Positions 33,336 to 41,977 of a stretch of 64,000 nt of DNA are shown one piece after another. This DNA comes from JBEIHX01 sp040381075 (lineage in GTDB: Bacteria > Pseudomonadota > Alphaproteobacteria > Caulobacterales > Aquidulcibacteraceae). Within the stretch, counting starts at the first letter, position 1, and every line of letters begins with the position of its first letter. Location: contig JBEIHX010000015.1 of assembly GCA_040381075.1 (NCBI GenBank), positions 1-64,000 on the forward strand. Direction: 5' to 3'. The notes under the pieces were generated by a model that had not been told where the DNA came from, did not search any database, and saw only the letters and a program-made list of their open reading frames with translations. The translations under genes were made by a program, and so were the position numbers.

Positions 33336-33866
33336 ATGCGGATGGCGCGATCGGCGGCGATGCGGGCGGGCCTGACGGCGGCGCTCGGCCTTGCGCTGCT
33401 GGCGTCCGCCTGCGGGCGCGCCCCGGACGCGCCGGCTGCGCCGCCGGCAGACGCCCCGCCAGGACCCGCAGCCGCCGCCCCGTCCTCCGGGGCGAGTGCT
33501 GACGCCGACCGTGCGGGCCTGATCGCGAGCCTGCCCGCGCCTTACAATGCGGGCGATTACGCCAACGGCAAGCGGCAGTTCGCCAAGTGCCGCTCCTGCC
33601 ATACCATCGTGCCTGGCGGCGCTGTCATGCAGGGCCCGCCCCTGCACGGCGTGTTTGGGCGCAGGATCGCGAGCCATCCAGATTTCAGATACTCGCCGGC
33701 GCTTGCAGGCGCTGACTTCACCTGGACAGCCGGGGAACTGGACAAGTGGCTCACCGATCCGCGCGGTTATCTGCCCGGCAACCGTATGAGCTTTGCGGGG
33801 ATACCCGACGCACAGGACCGCCGTGACCTCATCGCGTTCATGAAGGTTGAAAGCACCCGCCCCTGA
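33336..33866 (+). CDS. Class I cytochrome c, probably membrane-anchored
   Basis: 176 residues. The N-terminus is a hydrophobic signal with LLASACGRAP, a plausible though not perfect lipobox, followed by a long Ala/Pro linker (about residues 30-65). The cytochrome c domain has haem-binding CRSCH, GPPLHGVFGRRIAS, the loop WLTDPRGYLPGNRMSFAG holding the likely axial Met, and a C-terminal helix RRDLIAFMKVE. It resembles c2/CycM-type carriers between bc1 complex and oxidase. The protein acts in the periplasm, tethered by lipid or uncleaved signal. The ATG at 33336 places the signal directly at the start; a second ATG lies two codons in. Confidence 0.92.
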   Translation: MRMARSAAMRAGLTAALGLALLASACGRAPDAPAAPPADAPPGPAAAAPSSGASADADRAGLIASLPAPYNAGDYANGKRQFAKCRSCHTIVPGGAVMQGPPLHGVFGRRIASHPDFRYSPALAGADFTWTAGELDKWLTDPRGYLPGNRMSFAGIPDAQDRRDLIAFMKVESTRP

Positions 33867-33956
33867 GCTGGGGGCGAAAGCTTCGGGGCCAGTGCTCTCG
33901 GCGTCAAAGCCTTCGGAACGAAGCGGAGATTGAGGACAGCGTCTGCGCGCCGCACG

Positions 33957-34100
33957 CCCAGTCAGCACAGGGCCCAGTCAGCACAGGGCCCAGTCAGCCC
34001 AGGGCCCAGTCAGCCCAGGGCCCAGTCAGCACAGGGCCCAGTCAGCACAGGCCCCAGTCAGCACAGGCCCCATTCAGCACAGGCCCCAGGTGAGCCAGGC
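33957..34100 (+). repeat. 16-bp tandem array, eight copies plus one degenerate
   Basis: The unit is CCCAGTCAGCACAGGG. Eight consecutive copies start at 33957, 33973, 33989, 34005, 34021, 34037, 34053 and 34069, with few substitutions (CAGCCC in copies 3-4, a final C in copies 6-8, one T in copy 8). A degenerate ninth begins at 34085. The period of 16 is not a codon multiple, and no open frame makes sense across it. Confidence 0.97.
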
Positions 34101-34132
34101 CCCCAGTCACCCCGGCCCCACAGCCGCCTGTT

Positions 34133-34162
34133 CCCTGAGTGGCGTGGCCCTGAGTGGCGTGG
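34133..34162 (+). repeat. 15-bp tandem duplication
   Basis: Two perfect copies of CCCTGAGTGGCGTGG, 30 bases right of the 16-bp array. Confidence 0.95.
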
Positions 34163-34390
34163 CGCAGCCGCATCACGCTGCATCAGCAGCACGGGGACTG
34201 GGCGGCCAGGCGGGCGCCCTGCACGACGCCGCGCAACCGACTGGGAAACGCAGCAGACTGGCCGCGCCCGGCATGGTTTCCCGCCGCGGCGCCGGTGATG
34301 CGCCAATCCTGCAGGCGCGCATGCCTGCGCAGGCGGGGGGGCGCGACGGCGCGATTCGCGCCTGACGGCGCACTCTGCTAGATCCGCGCA

Positions 34391-35440
34391 ATGACCTTGT
34401 GTGCTGATCTGTTCTGGTCCTTCCGCAGTCCCTATTCGTACATCGCCACGCCAAGACTGCGCGCGCTCGCCGAAGGCTATGACGTCGCCCTGGCAGTACG
34501 CCCGGTCTATCCGATCGCGGTGCGGATCGACGGCTTCTTCAAGTCGCTTGACCCTTTGTGGATTCCCTACCTGATGCGCGACTCGTATCGCGAAGCCCAA
34601 CGCGCGGGTCTGATGATCCGCTGGCCGCGTCCGGATCCAATCATGATGAATGCAGCGACCGGGGAGGTGGCGGAGCGGCAGCCTTACATTGCCCGCCTGA
34701 CCCGCCTGGGCGTTCTGGCGGCGGAACAGGGCAAGGGTCTTGCTTTCCTGGATGAGGTGTCGCGCACTCTCTGGTCCGGCGGGGTGGATGGCTGGAATGA
34801 GGGGCCGCATCTGGCGCAGGCGGCGGCGCGTGCAGGGCTTGATCTCACGGCGCTTGACGCTCAGGCAGAGGCTGACTCCGACAGGCTGGAAGCGGTCATC
34901 GCTGCAAATCAGGCGGCGCAGCGCGCAGCAGGCCACTGGGGCGTTCCACTGCTTGTCTTCAATGGCGAACCCTTTTTCGGTCAGGACCGGATCGACTCGC
35001 TTTTGTGGCGGATGCGCGCGGCAGGCCTGAAGGCTCGACGGGGACCTGCGCTGCGCCCCGAGCCGCTCGTCGGCGTCTGGCGCCTCGACCGCTGGGAAGC
35101 ACGGTTTGAGGACGGCGGAGTGTCGTTTCCCATGGGCGAGGACGCCACGGGCCAGATCATCTACGAAGCGCATGGCGTAATGTCGGCGATGCTGCAGCGG
35201 GCCTCCGGCGAGGCTGGGCCGGCGGGCCGCTTTGTGGCGTACTCAGGCGCGTGGCGCCTTGCTGCGGGCGAGGTTCGCCATGAGGTGTCCTTCGCCTCTC
35301 GACCGGACTGGATCGGGGCCACGCTGACGCGCAGCGCGCACTGGAGCGATGACGGCGCTCTTCATCTGGAAACGCCGCCGGAAATCACTCCGCGCGGACG
35401 CGCGTACCGCCAGATCCTGACCTGGCGGCGCGACAGGTAG
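34391..35440 (+). CDS. DsbA/HCCA-isomerase-type domain fused to lipocalin-like domain
   Basis: 349 residues, two domains. Residues 1 to about 215 are the kappa-GST/2-hydroxychromene-2-carboxylate isomerase type of thioredoxin fold: ADLFWSFRSPYSYIATPRLR with the catalytic-type Ser of SFRSPYSY, ending GVPLLVFNGEPFFGQDRID. Residues about 225-349 match a lipocalin-like domain: LVGVWRLDRWEARFEDG, then GQIIYEAHGVMSAMLQ and AYSGAWRLAAGEVRHEV. The first domain normally isomerises glutathione-linked or aromatic intermediates, and lipocalin-like domains bind small hydrophobic ligands. The frame is continuous and the linker short, so the fusion looks real. It may belong functionally to aromatic-compound metabolism. 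No obvious operon partner. Confidence 0.85.
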   Translation: MTLCADLFWSFRSPYSYIATPRLRALAEGYDVALAVRPVYPIAVRIDGFFKSLDPLWIPYLMRDSYREAQRAGLMIRWPRPDPIMMNAATGEVAERQPYIARLTRLGVLAAEQGKGLAFLDEVSRTLWSGGVDGWNEGPHLAQAAARAGLDLTALDAQAEADSDRLEAVIAANQAAQRAAGHWGVPLLVFNGEPFFGQDRIDSLLWRMRAAGLKARRGPALRPEPLVGVWRLDRWEARFEDGGVSFPMGEDATGQIIYEAHGVMSAMLQRASGEAGPAGRFVAYSGAWRLAAGEVRHEVSFASRPDWIGATLTRSAHWSDDGALHLETPPEITPRGRAYRQILTWRRDR

Positions 35441-35495
35441 CCGCAAGGTCAAAGCTTCGCTGGGCGCCTAACATCGCCCGGCGCGGGAGGATGTC

Positions 35496-37742
35496 ATGAA
35501 GCGTATCTGGCTGCTTGGAGGCGGATTTCTTGCGGTCGCAGCAATGCTCCTGCTCGGCTTCTGGTTCGGCGCGCAGGGCGGCTGGCTGGGGGTTGAGCGC
35601 GATGCGGGCGTCATCCGCGGGCCAGCGCTGCCGCGCCCGGCCGTGCTCGCCCGCATCGAGGCCGACGCACGCGCCGCCCCTGACCGGGCGTCACGACAGA
35701 TCCTGTTCGGCGATCTGCATGTCCACACCACCTATTCAACAGACGCCTTTCAGTGGGCCTTGCCCCTCAATGGCGGCCAGGGCGCCCATCCCGTAGCGGA
35801 TGCATGCGACTTCGCACGCTATTGTTCCCAACTCGACTTCTGGGCGATCACCGACCATGCGGAAGCCAGCACCCCCCTGCGTTGGACCCGCACGAAGGAC
35901 TCGCTGCGACAGTGCCAAAGGATCGCCGGCGAGGGCCCGGATCCGGATCTTATCACGTTCGCCGGTTTCGAATGGACGCAGGTCGGCCGTCTGCCACAGG
36001 AGCATTACGGTCATAAGAACGTGATCTTCCGCGACCTTGATGATGCGGCGATCGCCGCGCGCCCCATTGCGGCGGCCGGGCTGCCCACCAACATCCTGCG
36101 CAAGCAGGCGACAGGCGTGCCGTCGATTGTGCCGCTGCGCGACCTCGCCCATGCGCGGGATTACTTCGACTTCAACTGGTTCATCCGCAACATCCAGGAG
36201 GTGCCGGACTGCGATCCCGCCCTCCCCTCCAATCAGCTGTCACCGAACTGTTTTGAAGAGGCTGCAACACCGGGTGAACTGATGCGCCGGCTCGACGAGC
36301 AGAAGCTGTCGCCCCTCATCATCCCGCATGGAACGTCCTGGGGGTTCTACACCCCGCCTGGCGTGACCTGGGACAAGGCGCTGGACGCCCAGCAGCACCC
36401 GGAGCGCCTCACCCTGATCGAGGTCTATTCCGGACACGGCAATTCTGAGGAATATCGCGCCTGGCGGGACGTCCTGCCCAATCCGGATGGCGTGACGGCG
36501 GTGTGTCCGGCCCCGTCATCGACCTACACACCGTCATGCTGGCGCGCCGGAGAGATCATTGAACAACGCTGCAGGGACGCGGGCCTCGGCGCTGGGGAAT
36601 GCACGAAGCGGGCCGCCCAGGCGCGCAGCGACTACGCCAATATGGGCGTGGCCGGTCATCTCGCCGTCACCGGCGAGACGCCCGAGGACTGGCTCGATGC
36701 CGGACAATGCACTGATTGCTTCCTGCCCCCCTTCAATCACCGGCCCACCACGAGCGTCCAGGCGGGGCTGGCGACGACGCGCTTCAACCCGGACGGATCG
36801 GTGGCCGCGCGGTTCACCTGGGGTTTCATCGGGTCTTCAGACAATCATCGCGCGCGGCCAGGCACCGGGTACAAACAGGTCGACCGCCGGCGCAACACGG
36901 AATCGGCAGGCCCGATCAGCCCCGCCTGGCGGCGCATGGTGGTGCGCGACAATGCGCCGCCCGAACCGGTGTCGAAACCGATTGCCCGCGAAGAGCTGAT
37001 GAGGGTTGCAAGTTTCAATCTGACCGAATTCGAACGGCAGAGCTCTTTCTTCCTCACCGGCGGCCTTGTGGCGGCCCATGTCGATCAGCGCTCGCGGGCG
37101 GGCGTCTGGGATGCGCTGCAGCGGCGGGAGGTTTACGCCACCTCGGGTCAACGCATTCTGCTTTGGTTTGATCATGTTGATCCGCGCGGCCGGCGCCTCG
37201 CCATGGGCGGCCAGACGGCGCAGGCGGGCGCCCCGCGCTTCGAGGTGCGTGCGGTCGGTGCGCTCAAACAGAAACCAGGCTGCCCCGATTTTGCGACCAA
37301 AGGCCTTGATGGCGAGCGCATCGCGACACTGTGCTCAGGCGAGTGCTTCAACCCGTCCGACGAACGCTCCCTCATTACACGGATCGAAGTTGTGCGGATC
37401 CGTCCGCAGGCGCGCCCTGGCGAGCCGCTCGACGGTCTGATCCAGGATCCCTATCTCGTGCATGAGTGCGACGCTGATCGCAACGGCTGCAGCTTCAGTT
37501 TCTCGGATCCCGACTTCGCAACCGGACGACGCGATACGATCTATTATGTGCGCGCGATCCAGGAGCCAGAGCCGATGATCAACGCCAAGCCGATCCGCTG
37601 CGAGCGCGGCCCGGACGGCGCATGCGTCCGGGCAAAGCTGTGCTATGGCGACTATCGTTCGGGCAGCGACGAATGCGAAGCGCCGGCTGAGCCGCGCGCG
37701 TGGTCTTCGCCGATTTATGTCGCGTATGGCCAAGCGCCCTGA
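35496..37742 (+). CDS. DUF3604 family protein, membrane-anchored
   Basis: 748 residues. One N-terminal membrane helix (about 5-28) precedes a large periplasmic or extracytoplasmic domain of the DUF3604 family, which resembles PHP metallo-phosphoesterases: LFGDLHVHTTYSTDAF, FWAITDHAEAST, FAGFEWTQV, HYGHKNVIF, IIPHGTSWG, IEVYSGHGNSE and FIGSSDNHRARPGTGY supply several His/Asp residues expected to bind metal. Many Cys residues in the second half may form disulfides, fitting export. Function unknown. Its end overlaps the parvulin-like gene by 17 bases, and that gene overlaps a HupE/UreJ gene, so the three are translationally linked. Confidence 0.9.
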   Translation: MKRIWLLGGGFLAVAAMLLLGFWFGAQGGWLGVERDAGVIRGPALPRPAVLARIEADARAAPDRASRQILFGDLHVHTTYSTDAFQWALPLNGGQGAHPVADACDFARYCSQLDFWAITDHAEASTPLRWTRTKDSLRQCQRIAGEGPDPDLITFAGFEWTQVGRLPQEHYGHKNVIFRDLDDAAIAARPIAAAGLPTNILRKQATGVPSIVPLRDLAHARDYFDFNWFIRNIQEVPDCDPALPSNQLSPNCFEEAATPGELMRRLDEQKLSPLIIPHGTSWGFYTPPGVTWDKALDAQQHPERLTLIEVYSGHGNSEEYRAWRDVLPNPDGVTAVCPAPSSTYTPSCWRAGEIIEQRCRDAGLGAGECTKRAAQARSDYANMGVAGHLAVTGETPEDWLDAGQCTDCFLPPFNHRPTTSVQAGLATTRFNPDGSVAARFTWGFIGSSDNHRARPGTGYKQVDRRRNTESAGPISPAWRRMVVRDNAPPEPVSKPIAREELMRVASFNLTEFERQSSFFLTGGLVAAHVDQRSRAGVWDALQRREVYATSGQRILLWFDHVDPRGRRLAMGGQTAQAGAPRFEVRAVGALKQKPGCPDFATKGLDGERIATLCSGECFNPSDERSLITRIEVVRIRPQARPGEPLDGLIQDPYLVHECDADRNGCSFSFSDPDFATGRRDTIYYVRAIQEPEPMINAKPIRCERGPDGACVRAKLCYGDYRSGSDECEAPAEPRAWSSPIYVAYGQAP

Positions 37743-38589
37743 ACATGCGCGCCTGGCGCTGATCGCCGCAGGGGCGCTGGGGCTTGCGGCGGCGCTGTGG
37801 AGTGCGCTGCGACCGGGCGACTTTGCACCGCTTGGGCGGGGCGCGGCGGTCATCGCGCGTGTCGATGGCGCGGAGGTCCTGCGTTCGGACTACGAGCTTG
37901 CAGTGGAGGCTCTCACCCTCGACAAGCGCAATCCCCTCACGCAGGAGGACCGCGCACGCGCGCTGGAACGTCTGATCGACGAAGCGCTTCTGGTGCGGCG
38001 CGGCATTGACATGGGGCTCGCCGAGACCGATCCCGCAGCGCGCAAGGCCATCGTCCAGGCCATGTTGCAGTTTGCGATCGCATCGGCGGCAGCCCGCACG
38101 CCGGCGCCAGGCGAGCTTGATGCATTCGTCCGGGCGCGCCCCGATCTGCTGCGTGGACAGGATTCCGTTCGGGTGCGCATCGCCGCCCTGGATGACGGCG
38201 ATGGCGCCGGCGCAGCGCGGTTTCGCGCCGCCATCGCCGCAGGCGGCGGCTTCAACGAAGCGGTTGCTGCGGCGAACGCGCGCATCGAGCCGACGCCTGA
38301 TGCGCTCATCCCGCTCGACCGGCTCGCCGGGGTGGCTGGACCGAGCGTGCGCGACGCCGCGGCGCAGTTGTCCGCCGGCGATGTCGCAGGCCCTCTTCGC
38401 ACCGGCGGGCGGGTGGTGTTCATTCACGTGATCGAGCGGCGGCCCGCGCCGAGCCTGGACGCGCCTGCCGCGCGCGCCGCGGCGGAAGCGGCGTGGCGGC
38501 GCGAAGTCGAAGCGGAAGCGGTAGACGCCCAGATTGCAGCCCTGCGTCGACGCGCCGCCATTGTACGGGCTCCGGATGCGCCGTCGTGA
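37726..38589 (+). CDS. Parvulin/SurA-like peptidyl-prolyl isomerase, membrane-anchored
   Basis: 287 residues. A membrane helix (about 8-26) is followed by a SurA-N-like helical region (RARALERLIDEALLVRRGID) and a C-terminal PpiC-like domain (SVRVRIAALDDG ... RFRAAIAAGGGFNEAVAAAN ... PLDRLAGVAGPSVRDAA ... GPLRTGGRVVFIHVIERRP). The usual parvulin Cys and paired His are hard to place, so it may be mainly a chaperone. It overlaps the DUF3604 gene by 17 bases and the HupE gene by GTGA. It is therefore probably a dedicated folding factor for the exported DUF3604 protein or for the HupE N-terminal domain. Confidence 0.85.
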   Translation: MAKRPEHARLALIAAGALGLAAALWSALRPGDFAPLGRGAAVIARVDGAEVLRSDYELAVEALTLDKRNPLTQEDRARALERLIDEALLVRRGIDMGLAETDPAARKAIVQAMLQFAIASAAARTPAPGELDAFVRARPDLLRGQDSVRVRIAALDDGDGAGAARFRAAIAAGGGFNEAVAAANARIEPTPDALIPLDRLAGVAGPSVRDAAAQLSAGDVAGPLRTGGRVVFIHVIERRPAPSLDAPAARAAAEAAWRREVEAEAVDAQIAALRRRAAIVRAPDAPS

Positions 38590-39788
38590 GGGGCATCCTG
38601 AGGCGCAGCCTCGTCACGCTTGCGCTCCTTGCAGGTCTCGCCGCCCCGGTCTGGGCCCACACCGCGAGCCGGTCGTTTTCTGTATGGTCCGTTGACGGAA
38701 CACTTCTGACAGGCGTGATTTCCACCGACGCGCGGCGGGTCACCCAGCTTCCGGCGACGCCCCCGGCGCAGCCAGGCGACTTCACCGCCGCGCTCGCGGC
38801 GCATGTGCGCGACACTGTCTCCGCGCGCCAGGCTGGCGCGCCGTGCGATCCGCCGGTGGTTGAGCCGCTCCCGGGCCTGGGTCCAGGCGATGTCCGGGTT
38901 GAGGCGCGTATCCGCTGCCCCCGCCCGATCTCGGCAGCGCCCGTTTTCCTCACCATCGCGGTGTTCCGCGAGGTGTCGCCGAGTCACGTTCATTACCTGC
39001 GCGCGGACATTCCTGGAGACGCGCCGCTCGACACTGCGCTGACCGCTGCGCGCCCCACCGTCGAGCTGACAGCAGGCCATACGCTCACATCATTTTTCGG
39101 GTTCGTGCTCAGCGGGGCGGAGCATGTCCTGGGCGGCCTGGACCACATCGCCTTCCTGCTGGCGCTGACGCTGCTGGCCGGGCGCGCGCGTGGCGCGGCC
39201 CTGGCCGCCACCGGTTTCACGCTTGGCCATTCCATCACCCTGGCGCTGGCCGCGCTCGGCCTGGCGCATCCGCACGAGGCCGCCATTGAGGCGTTGATCG
39301 GCTTCACGGTGGCCTTCGCCGCCGCTGAGGCGCTGCGCACGCGCATCGGCGCAGACCTGCGACTGAGCGTTGCGGGCGCGGCGCTGACCGCTCTTACCCC
39401 GTTTGCTGCACGCCTTATTGGCGGCGATCCGCCGGGAATTCTCGTCTATCTCGGCGCAGCGCTGTTCGTCCTTGGGGCGGGCGCGCTCAAGCCAGTCGAG
39501 ATCCAGCGCAGCACGCCGCTGCTTGCCGCCCTGTTCGGACTGGTCCACGGGGCCGGTTTCGCAGGCGCGCTCGGGGCGCTCGAACTGCCGCGCGATCGTC
39601 TGGTCGGCGCCCTTCTCGGCTTCAACATCGGGGTGGAAATCGGGCAGTTCGTCGCACTGGCCTGCTTCGGCCTTGTCTTTCTGGCGGCGCGCCGATCGCC
39701 TCACGCCTGGCAGGCGAGCATGGCTGTCGGCGCGGCCTGCGGGCTGTTTGCGCTCGGCGTATTCTGGTTTGTCGCGCGCAGCCTGTAG
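38586..39788 (+). CDS. HupE/UreJ-family membrane protein with N-terminal extracytoplasmic domain
   Basis: 400 residues. A signal-like N-terminus (LVTLALLAGLAAPVWAH) leads to an about 150-residue periplasmic domain, then about seven membrane helices of the HupE/UreJ_2 family: GAEHVLGGLDHIAFLLALTL, TGFTLGHSITLALAALGL, ALFGLVHGAGFAGALGALEL and LLGFNIGVEIGQFVALACFG. The HVLGGLDH, GHS and VHGAGF residues are those thought to bind nickel or cobalt in relatives. The start is GTG at 38586, overlapping the previous stop as GTGA, because the signal then begins at the N-terminus. Metal permease activity is a family expectation. No hydrogenase or urease genes are nearby. Confidence 0.87.
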   Translation: MRGILRRSLVTLALLAGLAAPVWAHTASRSFSVWSVDGTLLTGVISTDARRVTQLPATPPAQPGDFTAALAAHVRDTVSARQAGAPCDPPVVEPLPGLGPGDVRVEARIRCPRPISAAPVFLTIAVFREVSPSHVHYLRADIPGDAPLDTALTAARPTVELTAGHTLTSFFGFVLSGAEHVLGGLDHIAFLLALTLLAGRARGAALAATGFTLGHSITLALAALGLAHPHEAAIEALIGFTVAFAAAEALRTRIGADLRLSVAGAALTALTPFAARLIGGDPPGILVYLGAALFVLGAGALKPVEIQRSTPLLAALFGLVHGAGFAGALGALELPRDRLVGALLGFNIGVEIGQFVALACFGLVFLAARRSPHAWQASMAVGAACGLFALGVFWFVARSL

Positions 39789-39963
39789 CCCGGGATCGCA
39801 GCGCGTCTGCGCCCGGTCTGGCGGCCCGTTCAGGCCTCGACCCGGAACCCGGGTCAGGCGCATGGTCACAGGACATGCGGCGGCGCTGGCGGGCGTCGCG
39901 CACCGCGGCCGCAGGACGCGCGCAGGCCGCCGTACGATCTCAGGCTGCAGTGCGATCGCTTAC

Positions 39964-40863
39964 TCAGGGCGTCCAGCGGGCATAGATTGCGGTCGGCAGC
40001 AGGCGCGCGTCATCGGCATGGGGCAGCATCATCTCGCCGCAGACGATAGACCCCCCAAGTCCGTCAAAGGCGGCCGCGAGGCTTTGCGCGACGGCGACGT
40101 AGGACAGGCGAACCGCGTAGACGGTGAGCACGACGAAGGCAGCCCTGTCGGACAGGACGGCGCGCACCGCCGCCAGCAGGGGCGCGAGCCCGTCCTCCAG
40201 CGTCCAGACCTCGCCATTTGGGCCGCGGCCATGCTTGGGAGGATCAAGAAACACCCCATCGTACCGCTTGCCGCGCCGCGCCTCGCGGGCGGTAAACGCC
40301 AGCGCATCATCGCAGATCCAGCGGATCCTGGCGTCTGAGAGCCCCGAGAGAGCCTGGTTCTCCCGTGCGTAGCCTATCGCCTTCCTGGAGGCGTCGACGT
40401 GCGTCACCTGGGCGCCGGAGGCCACGCAGGCGAGGCTGGCGAGACCGGTATAGCCGAACAGGTTCAGCACCGCGGCCTGCGGGGGCGCATGCGACAGACG
40501 CTCGCGGGCGTACCGCCAGTGCACGGAGTGCTCAGGAAAGACGCCGAGATGGCGAAATGGGGTGCAGCGGGCGGCGAACGTCAGGTCCTCCCAGCGCATG
40601 GTCCACTGCTCGGGCAGGGAGCGCTCGATGCGCCAGCGTCCCTGTTCATCCCCATCGACGCCCTGGAATCGCGCGTCGGCGCGCCAGTCAGGCCTGCGGG
40701 CAGGCCAGAACGCCTGCGGCTCAGGGCGCTCAAAGCAGAATGGGCCGTAGCGCTCCAGCTTTCGCCCGACGCCGGAATCGAGCAGGGCGAAGTCCCGCCA
40801 ATCGTCCGCAACAAGGATTTCGGGCCGTATCAGGCCACTGAGGTCAGGCGCGTGCGCCATCAT
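39964..40863 (-). CDS. Class I SAM-dependent RNA methyltransferase (RlmI/RlmK-like)
   Basis: 299 residues with a Rossmann methyltransferase domain: VLNLFGYTGLASLACVASGA (motif I), VTHVDASRKAIGYARENQAL (motif II), RIRWICDDALAFTAREARRG, and FLDPPKHGRGPNGEVWTLED (motif IV, D-P-P-K). The order matches RlmI-type 23S rRNA cytosine methyltransferases, without an N-terminal PUA domain. I start at one of two adjacent ATGs (40863 or 40860). It overlaps the end of the TrmH-type gene upstream by 20 bases, so the two RNA modification genes are an operon. Confidence 0.88.
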   Translation of the reverse strand: MMAHAPDLSGLIRPEILVADDWRDFALLDSGVGRKLERYGPFCFERPEPQAFWPARRPDWRADARFQGVDGDEQGRWRIERSLPEQWTMRWEDLTFAARCTPFRHLGVFPEHSVHWRYARERLSHAPPQAAVLNLFGYTGLASLACVASGAQVTHVDASRKAIGYARENQALSGLSDARIRWICDDALAFTAREARRGKRYDGVFLDPPKHGRGPNGEVWTLEDGLAPLLAAVRAVLSDRAAFVVLTVYAVRLSYVAVAQSLAAAFDGLGGSIVCGEMMLPHADDARLLPTAIYARWTP

Positions 40864-41659
40864 AACCGCTCCGTCGCCAGAGGTCATAAAGGGTCACGGC
40901 GGTGGCCACCGCGAGATTGAGGCTGTCGGCGCGCCCACGCATGGGGATTTTGACCAGCGCATCACAGCGCTGCGCCATGGCGTCCGGCAGGCCCGATTGC
41001 TCGTTGCCCATCAGCAGGATCACCGGAGCGCCGAGCGGGGCCGCATGATGGGGAACGGCGCCTTTCAGATGCGCGCCGATGAGGACGCCGCCCTGGCGCT
41101 GCCGCCAGGCCATGAAGTCATCAAACCTGGCCCGCGCGATGGGCGCAGCGAAGATTGAGCCCATGCTTGCCCGCACCGCCTCCGGAGAATAGGGATCGCA
41201 GCAGTCATCGATCAGGATGACCGCGTCAGCGCCAACGCTGTCCACGGTGCGCAGGATCGTTCCAAGATTTCCTGGATCCTTGATCGCCTGCAGGGCGACC
41301 ACGCACCAGCCTGCGCGCGCGTCGATCTGCTCCAGCGGCGTGAAACGTTGACGGTAGGCTCCAATAACGTTTTGTGGGTTGTCACGGCGCGCGATGCTTT
41401 CAAGCAGACGCTCGCTTGTCTGGATCAGGCGCACGCTGTGTGTTTCGGCCTGGGTCACAAGGCGCGCCACGGCCGGACGCGCGAGCGCCTCGCCTGAGAA
41501 GACGAGGATGTCCGGCCAGACGCCAAGTTCGGCGGCCTCGGCGACGAGGCGCGCCCCTTCGGCGAGAAAAAGACCCGTTTCCTGGCGGGTTTTCTTCCGA
41601 TCCAGGCTGCGGATGGTCTTGATCAGCGGGTTGGCTGCGCTGGTGATGACGGTTCGCAT
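40844..41659 (-). CDS. TrmH/SpoU-family RNA methyltransferase
   Basis: 271 residues. The N-terminal SpoU substrate-binding domain (SAANPLIKTIRSLDRKKTRQ then ETGLFLAEGARLVAEA) is followed by a SPOUT knot: VALQAIKDPGNLGTILRTVD (motif 1 with catalytic Arg and Asn), VILLMGNEQSGLPDAMA (motif 2) and RADSLNLAVATAVTLYDLWR (motif 3). It 2'-O-methylates ribose in rRNA or tRNA, probably 23S rRNA as RlmB/TsnR relatives do. It heads the minus-strand pair with the RlmI-like gene and diverges from the OmpA gene across a repeat-filled gap. Confidence 0.93.
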   Translation of the reverse strand: MRTVITSAANPLIKTIRSLDRKKTRQETGLFLAEGARLVAEAAELGVWPDILVFSGEALARPAVARLVTQAETHSVRLIQTSERLLESIARRDNPQNVIGAYRQRFTPLEQIDARAGWCVVALQAIKDPGNLGTILRTVDSVGADAVILIDDCCDPYSPEAVRASMGSIFAAPIARARFDDFMAWRQRQGGVLIGAHLKGAVPHHAAPLGAPVILLMGNEQSGLPDAMAQRCDALVKIPMRGRADSLNLAVATAVTLYDLWRRSGYDGARA

Positions 41660-41977
41660 GGATCCTGCATGGGACGAGGCTGGCTTCGGGCGCCGGCGGG
41701 CTTACGTTCGGGCGCCTTTGCCTCCAGCACCAGACGCCAGAACCCCGAGCTCAGGTGGTGGGAGCTCAGGTGATGGGAGCTCAGGTGACGGGAGTTCGGA
41801 CGGGGAGAGTTTAGGCAGCGGGAGTTCAGGCAGCGGGAGTTCAGGCAACAGGCGTTCATGGGAGGTGCGCTCGCGGAACAGGCGCGCACGCTGGGTATCA
41901 CGTCGTTCCCGTGCGACAAAAGACTTGTTACGCTGCACCGGCACCGCAGAACGCGAAAGGACGCAAATTCCGTGCGC
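41660..41977. other. Divergent intergenic region holding a 15-bp array
   Basis: 318 bases between the divergent TrmH-type and OmpA genes. The 15-bp array (41746-41865) fills the middle. Promoters for both genes must flank it. The AT-richer part (about 41915-41975) before OmpA probably carries the right promoter, but I cannot assign boxes with confidence. Confidence 0.5.
41746..41865 (+). repeat. 15-bp tandem array, about eight copies
   Basis: The unit is GGAGCTCAGGTGATG or GGAGTTCAGGCAGCG. Copies begin at 41746, 41761, 41776, 41791, 41806, 41821, 41836 and 41851. The left three share the GCTCAGGTG form and later ones the GTTCAGGCA form, and the first, fourth and last are degenerate. Its period is a codon multiple, so long open frames cross it on both strands. 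These are Ser/Gly or Leu/Pro repeats without a gene. Confidence 0.95.

Larger units (their letters stand above)
33867..34390. other. Repeat-rich intergenic region
   Basis: 524 bases between cytochrome c and the DsbA-like gene. It contains a 16-bp array (33957-34100) and a 15-bp duplication (34133-34162), annotated separately. The remainder is high-GC sequence with no convincing gene. The promoter of the following gene should be close to its ATG. Confidence 0.55.

Noticed and set aside
33957..34100. CRISPR array
   Set aside because: The 16-bp units are contiguous with no spacers, and no cas gene is present.
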